Source: JBMYXZ01 sp049608925 (lineage in GTDB: Bacteria; Pseudomonadota; Alphaproteobacteria; JAGOMX01). Taken from it: a DNA stretch of 12,974 nucleotides. The DNA lies in the NCBI GenBank assembly GCA_049608925.1, contig JBMYXZ010000037.1, positions 1 through 12,974 of the forward strand, written 5' to 3'. Position 1 is the stretch's first letter; each line of letters opens with the position of its first letter. Positions 6,385-12,974 of the stretch are shown here, piece by piece. The position numbers and the translations under genes are program-made. The notes under the pieces were generated by a model. That model searched no databases, had not been told where the DNA came from, and was given only the letters and a program-made list of their open reading frames with translations.

Positions 6385-7219
6385 TGGCAATCACCATTTG
6401 ATACAGATCTCGCTTGGAAAGGCCCGTTGCTGCGGCCACTAAACTGGCGACTTCCTTGGAGGGATAATGAGGCTTTAAGGCCTGCACCAATGCTTGCACT
6501 TCAGAAGACCCCAAGGATGCTTGATTTTTTTGCGGCGCTAGTAACAGCACGATTTCGCCCTTAAGGTCGCGATAATTTTCAATCAGATCACTTAGTTTGC
6601 CGCGAATGACTTCTTCAAACTTTTTGGTTAACTCTCGCGCAATGACAGCGTCACAGTCCCCCAGAGACTCGAAAGCGTCATTTAAGGATGCCTGCAAGCG
6701 CTTGGCTGATTCGAAAAAGATCAAGGTTCCAGATGCTCCCTGCCAATCTGCATAAAACGTTTTACGAGCTGCTGATTTTGAAGGTGGGAAGCCCGCAAAG
6801 GTAAAGCTATGGCTTGGCAGACCCGACAACGTCAAAGCCATTATAGGGGCGCATACTCCAGGGGCAGCTGTTACCGGAATATCGGCCTGATAGCACGCAT
6901 TGACCAAATTATAACCAGGATCAGATATCAGTGGGGTACCTGCATCGCTAACCAGCGCCAACGCCCCCCCATCCTGCATCAACTGCAGCAATTTTGGTCT
7001 TACATGCTCGGCATTATGTTCATGATACGCAATCATCGGCGTTGCAATGCCGTGATAAGCCAAAAGCTTGCCAGTTATGCGTGTGTCTTCACAGGCAATT
7101 TTATCAGCGTGCCTAAGCCATTCAACAGCCCGTACAGTGATATCTCCCATATTTCCGATAGGCGTGGAAATAATAGATAAACCTTTGCCAATTTTTGGTT
7201 CTTGCGCTACAGTGTTCAC
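6377..7219 (-). CDS. rsmI: 16S rRNA (cytidine1402-2'-O)-methyltransferase RsmI
   Basis: RsmI uses S-adenosylmethionine to 2'-O-methylate C1402 in the decoding centre of 16S rRNA. The 280-residue protein shows the tetrapyrrole-methylase-like fold signature: TPIGN at 19-23, EDTR at 44-47, VSDAGTPLISDPG at 90-102, AAPG at 118-121 and FAGFPP at 141-146, then ARELTK at 194-199. The last 40 or so residues (SKEVASLVAAATGLSKRDLY region) fit the small helical domain at the C-terminus of this family. The start codon is GTG at 7217-7219; a GTG seven bases upstream in another frame hits a stop at once, and the N-terminal length before TPIGN matches relatives. The ribosome site is weak. It is the first gene of the five-gene minus-strand operon, and its promoter must overlap the divergent gene. 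Confidence 0.96.
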   Translation of the reverse strand: MNTVAQEPKIGKGLSIISTPIGNMGDITVRAVEWLRHADKIACEDTRITGKLLAYHGIATPMIAYHEHNAEHVRPKLLQLMQDGGALALVSDAGTPLISDPGYNLVNACYQADIPVTAAPGVCAPIMALTLSGLPSHSFTFAGFPPSKSAARKTFYADWQGASGTLIFFESAKRLQASLNDAFESLGDCDAVIARELTKKFEEVIRGKLSDLIENYRDLKGEIVLLLAPQKNQASLGSSEVQALVQALKPHYPSKEVASLVAAATGLSKRDLYQMVIANE

Positions 7220-7254
7220 AGAATTTTCACTTTATATTGTCCGGAGATTTTTTC

Positions 7255-8418
7255 GTGCCACAATTTCTTATATGCCTGTTGGCGGTAATAGCGGTTTCTC
7301 TATCAGGGTGTCAATCCCCAAGAAAGCAAGATTCTGCGCGTGCTCCGATCACGACGACGCCTCAAGCTCGGGCACCAGTATACGACAATAAAGCCCCAAA
7401 GCGTACCCACAAAGTCGCCCTGCTGTTGCCATTGACGGGACGCAGCTCTGGGCTTGGCCAAGCTATGCTGCAATCCGCGCAAATGAGCCTGTTTGACAAT
7501 CCTGACAGTGGCCTAGAGCTGATGGTGCGCGACACCCAGGGCAATCCACAAGTTGCTGCCCAGGCTGCAACAGATGCTATCAACCAAGGGGCGCAGCTGA
7601 TCTTGGGGCCTCTGTTCGCCAATGCCGCTCAATCCGTGGCTGCAACTGCCCAGATGCGCAACATCCCTGTTTTAAGCTTCTCAAACAATAGCTCAATTTC
7701 CGGGCCAACGTTGTTTACCATGGGATTTGCCCCACGTGATCAGATTCAAGTTCTGCTTGAGACCGCCGCAAGCCATGGCATGACACGTATAGGCGCCCTG
7801 GTTCCGAAGTCTTCATACGGTGATGTTATCCGAGGCGAGCTCGAACGTCACGCACGCGCCATGGGGATTTCACTTGATCTGGTGATGGGATATCAGCCAG
7901 GCACCAGTGACTTCACACAGCAAGCAACAACCATCAGCACCTCTGGCATCGATGCCTTGATCATCCCTGAAGGCGGCCAGCAACTTCGCCTGATGGTGTC
8001 CTCGCTTGTATACCACAACGTTAACCTGAACAATGTCAGGCTGCTTGGGACAGGACAGTGGGATACTAATGACGTGTTCGAAGAGCCTCTGCTGCAAAAA
8101 GGCTGGTACGTAGCCGCCCCGCGCGATCAACGACAGAAGTTCGAGCAGCGCTATCGCCAACAATATCACCTAGCGCCACCAAGGTTGGCAACTCTACCTT
8201 ATGACGCTATTTCATTAGCTGCGCTGTTGGCACGTACAAATGCTAATGCAGGTATGAATCCATTCGACACACGCTTTTTAACGCAAGAGCGCGGGTTTAC
8301 CGGCATTGATGGAATGTTCCGCTTGCACCGCGACGGCAGTGTCCAACGCGGCCTAACGGTGTTAGAGGTCGGGCCTGGCAGGCTGAAGACTATAGCGCCT
8401 CCCCCGCGTGGATTTTAA
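7255..8418 (+). CDS. Penicillin-binding-protein activator lipoprotein (LpoA-like)
   Basis: This lipoprotein (387 residues from the chosen start) has the lipobox LSGC at 16-19 and, after a Pro/Arg/Thr-rich linker, one periplasmic-binding-protein-like domain (about 52-345). It opens with HKVALLLPLTGRSSGLGQAM, followed by GPLFANAAQSVAA and a Rossmann-like second lobe with LLGTGQWD. Alphaproteobacterial proteins of this build are the counterparts of the C-terminal domain of E. coli LpoA, which stimulates PBP1A from the outer membrane; the N-terminal TPR-like domain of LpoA is absent. The activator function is inferred. The GTG at 7255-7257 is preceded by GGAG 9 bases away; the frame also extends to a TTG at 7195, which would run into rsmI and has no better ribosome site. 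Oddly, no Lys or Arg precedes the hydrophobic core from any start. It is followed after 22 bases by the YhdP-type gene, with which it is probably co-transcribed. Confidence 0.87.
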   Translation: MPQFLICLLAVIAVSLSGCQSPRKQDSARAPITTTPQARAPVYDNKAPKRTHKVALLLPLTGRSSGLGQAMLQSAQMSLFDNPDSGLELMVRDTQGNPQVAAQAATDAINQGAQLILGPLFANAAQSVAATAQMRNIPVLSFSNNSSISGPTLFTMGFAPRDQIQVLLETAASHGMTRIGALVPKSSYGDVIRGELERHARAMGISLDLVMGYQPGTSDFTQQATTISTSGIDALIIPEGGQQLRLMVSSLVYHNVNLNNVRLLGTGQWDTNDVFEEPLLQKGWYVAAPRDQRQKFEQRYRQQYHLAPPRLATLPYDAISLAALLARTNANAGMNPFDTRFLTQERGFTGIDGMFRLHRDGSVQRGLTVLEVGPGRLKTIAPPPRGF

Positions 8419-8440
8419 TAGTATAAACCTGGAACAATAG

Positions 8441-11272
8441 ATGAGTTTTTTTGGTAAGTGTTTTCGTTTCTTTGTAAAGCTGTTTAGTTGGAGCCTTGCT
8501 GGCGCTCTAACACTTGTCCTCGCCACAAGCATCATCTTAGGGATCCAGCTTTCTCAAGGGCCTATCGAGCTAGACTTTTTATCAAGCCACGTCGACAGCT
8601 GGCTTAACAAAAACTATCCCAATTACACGATTCACTACGGGCAGCCTGTACTTGCATGGGATAAAAAGTCTTCGCGCGTTGAATTCCGCCTGTCGAACTT
8701 TGAAATCCACCTACCCAATCACGAAAAGCCCCTTGCTGAGTTACCGGCTGTGGCTTTGCAGTTCGGGCTAAAGTCATTGGCTAAAGGCTTTATGCTGCCC
8801 CAAGCCATTGAGATTGAACGCCCGATGATCACGGTTAAGCGAGATACCGCCGGCCATTTCCAAGTCACCCAAGAAGATACCGATGATGACGCGTCATCTG
8901 TCAGCGAATACCTGGCGCTTTCAAGTTCCAGCAACCCTTTGCATGCGGTGCGCGAACTACGCATAACAGATTTGACCTTCCAATATCATGATGACACCAG
9001 TAACGAATCGCTCAGCATTCCTGCAGTTGACCTGATCATCAACCATAAGAAAGGGCATTTTGATATCGTCACCCGTGCCCAGCCTTTAGGGGCTAAGGTC
9101 GAGGTCAAATCATCTATCACACCGGGACAAGAAAACCACATTGCAGCTTTTAAGACCCATGCGAGTATCAGCAATCTGAAGGTTGATAATCTTGCTAAAC
9201 TATGGCCCAAAGCTGTTTTGCCAGGCGTTAGAAAATGGATCACTGAAAACCTTAGAAGTGGAACGGTTACCCAATCTCATTATGATGCTTCAGGATCCGT
9301 TAACACCGACAGTCTGGAAAGCACCTTGAATCAGATACAAGGTGTTATTGATTTTGATGATGTCACCGTTAGGTATCTGGACGATGTCCCGACTGTTCTT
9401 CATGCCAAAGGCCAAGCAACTTTCAACAGAGACGAAGTCATCGTGAAAGTTGCTTCGGGCACTAGCCAAGGGATAACTGTTAATTCAGCCACGGTTGATG
9501 TTCGCGACAACGATAATAAAGACAGCGTGCTTAAGGTCACAATTGATGCTGAAGGCCCCGTGGAAGGTGCTCTTGAGATCTTGGATTCTGAAGGCTTGCA
9601 GGTAGTCCGCGACTATCCCATCAATAAGACTACCGCCAAGGGGTTTGTCAAAGCAGATCTGAACTTTGAGCTGCCACTAGATGTACCTGACGAACGCGAT
9701 TACTTTTTGTACAAAGCAGATGTCGAGCTACAAGACGTATCTGTTAAAAACGTTCTTGGCAAAGGGAACTACCCGCTTGATTTGACCCAGACCAATTTGA
9801 AAATGACGGTCAATAACAAAGAAATGGACATGAAAGGGCGCGGTAAGTTTAACAAAACTTATGCCGGTATTGTGTGCCATGAAAACTTCGAGCAGCCCGC
9901 CCCCTTCAAAAGGCTGTATGACATCAGAGCCCTGGTGCACTATGATGATCTGAAGCATTTCGATTTGCCAGATATCATGGATGGTGTGGCAGAAGTTGTT
10001 GTACGCTACAAGGAAGAATTCTCGCCGTCGGCTGTTTTGCATGGCACGGTAGATCTGAAAAAGGCAGACCTGAACATTCCAGGGCTGGGATCGATTAAAG
10101 AACGCGGCAAGGAATGCAAGGGTGATCTGAAAATCACTTTCGAAAACGGTAATGTCCGTCATATCGACAAAATGATCTTGAAGGGCGATCAAATCGATAT
10201 CGACATGATTGCCAAAATCCGTAAAAGTGGCGATACCTTGCGGTCGATCCATTGCAAGAAGCTAATATTAGGCAACACGCATTTGGACTTTAAAGTGCGC
10301 CACGACAAGGATGATTCATACAAAGTCTTTCTTTCTGGCCCGGTGCTGGACCTATCTGGCCTGAAAGATATTAAACCGCGCGATGATGGTAAGAGCCCTG
10401 ACAAACAGCAGGGCATTCCCCTGGATCTCACCCTAGACCTTGAGCGTGTTTCTTTTGGCGAAGGTCGCCACATCCAAAATGTCAAAGGCAGCATGCTAAA
10501 AGCTCCTGAGCACTGGCAATTTATTCTGCTGCAAGGTGAAGTACCAGGCCGTAAAAGGGGCAAGACATCTTTGGTGCACATCCATCAAATGCCAGCAGGT
10601 GATGGCCACACAATGCTGATCAAGTGCGGCCATGCATCTGAGCTAATGCGCGTGTTGGGCATTACAGACACGACACGCAAAGGAAAGGCAAAAATTATCT
10701 GCAGCCGCAAATCGCCCGATGCTCCGTGGACTGGTAAAGCAGTTGTAAAGCGCTTTTCATTGGCTGATGCACCGGCGGTCACCCAGTTTCTGGCTCTTTC
10801 TTCACCGTTTGGTATCCTTGAAGCACTTTCTGGCCACTCAATGGCGTTTGATAAAATGCGCGTCAGCTTTAAGTACAAAGACAAGAAAATGTTGATTCAA
10901 GATGGCCGCGCTGCGGGGCCTTCTATGGGCTTTACGTTTGCAGGCAACGTTGACCTTGATGGCGAGCACAACCGCATACAAGGTACGGTTCTGCCCTATA
11001 ACTTGATTAATATGTTTCTAACCAAGATCCCACTTATCGGCGATCTTTTGGGCGGCAAAGGTGGCGGCATTTGGGGCGTAAACTATGAAATGGTTGGAAG
11101 TTTTGAAAAGCCTAATGTAACCGTTAATCCCTTTTCTGCCCTGACACCTGGGTTCCTGCGCCAAATATTTACGTCGGAAGAATATGACCAGGAGCTGGAC
11201 TTTGGCGATGATGAAGACGACGATGACGATGACGATGATGATGACGAAGAAGAGGAAGATGATGATGATTGA
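8441..11272 (+). CDS. Large AsmA/YhdP-type inner-membrane-anchored envelope protein with poly-acidic tail
   Basis: This 943-residue protein has one N-terminal membrane segment (about 14-37) after a basic stretch, then a very long beta-rich periplasmic region without catalytic motifs. Residues 40-55 (GPIELDFLSSHVDSWL) resemble the start of YhdP/DUF3971 proteins. About 760-910 matches their AsmA-like C-terminal region: LADAPAVTQFLALSS, the F-x-x-M-R-V-S-F strand, GRAAGPSMGFTFAG, IPLIGDLLGG, and a final VNPFSALTPGFLRQIF. Relatives in the AsmA/TamB/YhdP group are thought to form hydrophobic bridges moving phospholipids from inner to outer membrane; that function here is inference. After the usual family end (about residue 910) comes an extra tail whose last 21 residues (923-943) are all Asp or Glu. 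The ATG follows GGAA at about 8 bases, 22 bases after the PBP-activator gene, so the two likely form an envelope operon. Confidence 0.85.
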   Translation: MSFFGKCFRFFVKLFSWSLAGALTLVLATSIILGIQLSQGPIELDFLSSHVDSWLNKNYPNYTIHYGQPVLAWDKKSSRVEFRLSNFEIHLPNHEKPLAELPAVALQFGLKSLAKGFMLPQAIEIERPMITVKRDTAGHFQVTQEDTDDDASSVSEYLALSSSSNPLHAVRELRITDLTFQYHDDTSNESLSIPAVDLIINHKKGHFDIVTRAQPLGAKVEVKSSITPGQENHIAAFKTHASISNLKVDNLAKLWPKAVLPGVRKWITENLRSGTVTQSHYDASGSVNTDSLESTLNQIQGVIDFDDVTVRYLDDVPTVLHAKGQATFNRDEVIVKVASGTSQGITVNSATVDVRDNDNKDSVLKVTIDAEGPVEGALEILDSEGLQVVRDYPINKTTAKGFVKADLNFELPLDVPDERDYFLYKADVELQDVSVKNVLGKGNYPLDLTQTNLKMTVNNKEMDMKGRGKFNKTYAGIVCHENFEQPAPFKRLYDIRALVHYDDLKHFDLPDIMDGVAEVVVRYKEEFSPSAVLHGTVDLKKADLNIPGLGSIKERGKECKGDLKITFENGNVRHIDKMILKGDQIDIDMIAKIRKSGDTLRSIHCKKLILGNTHLDFKVRHDKDDSYKVFLSGPVLDLSGLKDIKPRDDGKSPDKQQGIPLDLTLDLERVSFGEGRHIQNVKGSMLKAPEHWQFILLQGEVPGRKRGKTSLVHIHQMPAGDGHTMLIKCGHASELMRVLGITDTTRKGKAKIICSRKSPDAPWTGKAVVKRFSLADAPAVTQFLALSSPFGILEALSGHSMAFDKMRVSFKYKDKKMLIQDGRAAGPSMGFTFAGNVDLDGEHNRIQGTVLPYNLINMFLTKIPLIGDLLGGKGGGIWGVNYEMVGSFEKPNVTVNPFSALTPGFLRQIFTSEEYDQELDFGDDEDDDDDDDDDDEEEEDDDD

Positions 11273-11297
11273 TTCTTAACTCAAATCCGAAATCCCC

Positions 11298-11326
11298 TTG
11301 AATCACCGGCTTATTGATATTAAACT
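11298..11326 (+). promoter_or_regulatory. Possible promoter for the sdh operon
   Basis: In the 82-base gap before sdhC, TTGAAT at 11298-11303 and TAAACT at 11321-11326 are spaced by 17 bases, each matching 4 of 6 consensus positions. Transcription would begin near 11333, giving a leader of about 20 bases. The A-rich stretch after it ends in AAGAG, the probable sdhC ribosome site. No convincing terminator for the preceding gene is visible, so read-through into sdh is also possible. Confidence 0.35.
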
Positions 11327-11354
11327 CTAAAAAATAAATAAAAATAAGAGCCCT

Positions 11355-11750
11355 ATGACGCATCCACGTCCACTGTCTCCCCATCTGCAGGTATATAAAC
11401 CGCAGATTACCTCAGTTTTATCGATTTTTCACCGCGGCACAGGCATTGCCCTGGCAGCCGGTGGTGTCTTGCTGGCATACTGGTTTGTAGCCATTGCCCA
11501 GGGCGCCGAAGAATATGCCTATCTGATGAGCCACCTAACCAGCTGGTATGGCGTTGTGGCCTTATGGGGCTGGATGTTCAGCTTCTACTATCATCTATCA
11601 AATGGTATTCGCCATCTATGGTGGGATGCAGGCCGCGGGTTCGAGCTGGAAGAAGTATACCGCACTGGATGGATGGTTGTTGCATCGTCTGTAATTCTAA
11701 CAACAATCACTGCTTTTCTGACCTGTGGATGCTTCGGAGATTTGCTATGA
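11355..11750 (+). CDS. sdhC: Succinate dehydrogenase cytochrome b556 subunit
   Basis: SdhC is one of the two membrane anchors of complex II, which oxidises succinate to fumarate and passes electrons to quinone. The 131-residue protein has the family start RPLSPHLQVY at 5-14, then S-I-F-H-R at 23-27, where Ser23 and Arg27 align with quinone-site residues Ser27 and Arg31 of E. coli. Three hydrophobic membrane spans lie at roughly 29-50, 63-86 and 107-126. In the second, Y-Y-H-L-S-N-G-I-R-H places His80 at the position of the E. coli haem b ligand His84. Its stop overlaps the start of sdhD as ATGA. It is the first gene of the sdh operon. Confidence 0.97.
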   Translation: MTHPRPLSPHLQVYKPQITSVLSIFHRGTGIALAAGGVLLAYWFVAIAQGAEEYAYLMSHLTSWYGVVALWGWMFSFYYHLSNGIRHLWWDAGRGFELEEVYRTGWMVVASSVILTTITAFLTCGCFGDLL

Positions 11751-12136
11751 CAGATAAATTTGAAACCAAGCTTGGGCGGGTTCGTGGCTTAGGATCCGCT
11801 AAAGACGGCACCCATCATTGGTGGATTCAACGTGTCACCGCCATCGCCTTGATCCCTTTGACCTTGTGGTTTATGTATTCCGTTATATCGGGGATGACCA
11901 GCAGCTATGAAACACTGCTGTTCTGGCTGCAGCAACCCTGGAATGCAACGCTTGCAGTTCTGCTGATCATCAGTGGTTTGTATCATGCGCAGCTTGGCAT
12001 GCAGGTTGTTTATGAAGATTACATCGGTAACGAATGCGTCCGGAAGTCAGTGATTGTTGCGTCGAAGTTCGTCTTCATCGTTTTTGGCGTCAGCGCCGTT
12101 CTATCAATTATAAAAGTTTACATGCAGGGTGGGTAA
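11747..12136 (+). CDS. sdhD: Succinate dehydrogenase membrane anchor subunit
   Basis: SdhD is the second hydrophobic anchor of complex II, sharing the haem and quinone site with SdhC. The 129-residue protein has three spans (about 29-50, 63-85 and 101-123). His80 in LYHAQLGMQ is the predicted second haem ligand, and Asp91-Tyr92 eleven and twelve residues later match the quinone-pocket Asp82-Tyr83 of E. coli. The same frame is open upstream to 11564 inside sdhC, but the ATG at 11747 is chosen: it overlaps the sdhC stop as ATGA, has GGAG 8 bases before it, and gives the family length. One base separates its stop from the sdhA start. Confidence 0.96.
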   Translation: MTDKFETKLGRVRGLGSAKDGTHHWWIQRVTAIALIPLTLWFMYSVISGMTSSYETLLFWLQQPWNATLAVLLIISGLYHAQLGMQVVYEDYIGNECVRKSVIVASKFVFIVFGVSAVLSIIKVYMQGG

Positions 12137-12137
12137 A

Positions 12138-12974
12138 ATGGCAAAAGCCTTTGAAATTGTTGATCATGAATACGATGTTGTCATCGTCGGAGCTGGTGGT
12201 GCAGGACTGCGTGCCACCCTGGGGATGAGCGCCGCAGGCTTGAATACAGCCTGCATTACTAAAGTTTTTCCTACCCGCAGTCATACTGTTGCCGCTCAGG
12301 GAGGCGTTAGTGCTGCCCTTGGTAACATGGGAGACGGCGACGATTGGCGCTATCACTTTTATGATACGATCAAGGGGTCAGACTGGCTTGCGGACCAAGA
12401 TGCGGTTGAATACATGTGCCGCAATGCGATTCCGTCTGTCATTGAGCTAGAACACTTTGGTGTTCCGTTTTCTCGTACGGAAAAGGGTGAAATCTACCAG
12501 CGTCCATTTGGTGGACACACCATCGAAGAGGGCAAAAGCATGGCAAAACGTGCATGTGCTGCAGCCGATAGAACGGGGCATGCAATATTGCATACGCTTT
12601 ATCAACAGTCTTTGAAGCATCAGGCACAGTTCTTTGTCGAATACTTTGCCCTGGATGTCATCATGGAAGACGGTGTTTGTCGTGGCGTGATTGCTTGGAA
12701 CTTAGAAGATGGAACCATACACCGCTTTAAAGCGCACATGGTGGTATTTGCCACCGGCGGATATGGCCGCGCGTTCTTTTCAGCGACATCTGCACATACT
12801 TGTACCGGGGATGGCAATGCAATGGTCTTGCGTGCTGGTGTACCGCTGCAGGATATGGAGTTCATCCAATTCCACCCAACAGGTATTTATGGCTCGGGCT
12901 GTTTGATTACCGAGGGAGCCCGCGGTGAAGGTGGGTATCTGACGAACTCTGAAGGGGAACGCTTTATGGAGCGT
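12138..12974 (+). CDS. sdhA: Succinate dehydrogenase flavoprotein subunit, 3' end outside the window
   Basis: SdhA carries the covalent FAD and succinate site of complex II. Only the first 279 codons are present, roughly half of the usual length near 590-600; the frame is open to the window edge. The dinucleotide-binding GAGGAG lies at 18-23. SHTVAAQGG at 48-56 holds His49, equivalent to the FAD-linked His45 of E. coli. FGGHT (His127) and FHPTG (His246, equivalent to E. coli His242) line the substrate site, and TEGARGEGG at 258-266 is the next conserved block. The catalytic arginine block lies beyond the edge. GGGTGGG, spanning the sdhD end, is the ribosome site and the sdhD stop sits one base before the ATG, so the two are tightly coupled. 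sdhB is expected to follow. Confidence 0.97.
   Translation, partial: MAKAFEIVDHEYDVVIVGAGGAGLRATLGMSAAGLNTACITKVFPTRSHTVAAQGGVSAALGNMGDGDDWRYHFYDTIKGSDWLADQDAVEYMCRNAIPSVIELEHFGVPFSRTEKGEIYQRPFGGHTIEEGKSMAKRACAAADRTGHAILHTLYQQSLKHQAQFFVEYFALDVIMEDGVCRGVIAWNLEDGTIHRFKAHMVVFATGGYGRAFFSATSAHTCTGDGNAMVLRAGVPLQDMEFIQFHPTGIYGSGCLITEGARGEGGYLTNSEGERFMER

Noticed and set aside
7195..7254. 20-residue extension of the PBP-activator lipoprotein from a TTG
   Set aside because: It would place extra non-signal sequence before the lipobox, overlap rsmI and lacks a ribosome site; the GTG at 7255 has GGAG.
9728..10252. Minus-strand open frame of 174 codons within the YhdP-type gene
   Set aside because: It is antisense to a conserved envelope protein with no ribosome site or domain seen.
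11207..11269. Acidic tract as a frameshift artefact or simple microsatellite
   Set aside because: The frame is continuous with the conserved C-terminal block, codons are mixed GAT/GAC/GAA/GAG and a clean TGA follows; an error cannot be excluded but is not required.
11564..11746. Upstream extension of the sdhD frame inside sdhC, giving a 190-residue protein
   Set aside because: The added 61 residues are sdhC read in another frame; the ATG at 11747 has a ribosome site, an ATGA overlap and gives the family length.

Overview
The window reads as a contiguous piece of an alphaproteobacterial chromosome. The sdhC-sdhD-sdhA order, the alphaproteobacterial style of SdhC (RPLSPHLQVY start), the xerD-accA adjacency, the rsmI/yraN/penicillin-binding-protein-activator cluster and a full TTAA-N7-TTAA CtrA-type box all point this way. 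The AT-rich intergenic DNA with moderately AT-rich genes would suit an intracellular or host-associated lineage such as Holosporales or Rickettsiales. That placement below class level is a guess.

Layout: (1) 1-253 is very AT-rich non-coding DNA with dyads, promoter-like elements and a CtrA-type box in front of a plus-strand OmpA-domain lipoprotein (254-1084). A strong hairpin terminator (about 1109-1143) closes that gene and, from the other side, the minus-strand genes converging on it. (2) Two minus-strand genes (2299-1838 and 1828-1154) encode small exported proteins I do not recognise. They share a degenerate module of about 60 residues, once in the first protein and twice in the second. 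(3) A tight minus-strand operon reads rsmI, yraN, xerD, accA, recJ (7219 down to 2433), with overlapping starts and stops or gaps of at most 12 bases. It combines rRNA methylation, a YraN/UPF0102 nuclease-fold protein, chromosome-dimer resolution, fatty-acid synthesis and 5'-3' ssDNA exonuclease repair. (4) Divergently, 36 bases from rsmI, runs a plus-strand pair: a LpoA-like penicillin-binding-protein activator lipoprotein and a large AsmA/YhdP-type envelope protein ending in 21 consecutive acidic residues. (5) sdhC, sdhD and the first 279 codons of sdhA follow. They encode the membrane anchors and flavoprotein of respiratory complex II and run off the right edge.

Most of the window is housekeeping. 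Envelope biogenesis is the recurring theme: a peptidoglycan-binding lipoprotein, a PBP activator and a YhdP-type lipid-transport candidate. The less ordinary parts are the two-gene exported repeat family, the acidic tail of the YhdP-type protein, the structured AT-rich leader of the OmpA-type lipoprotein and a long-range inverted repeat between recJ and the exported pair. I saw no tRNA, rRNA, CRISPR array, transposase or prophage gene.
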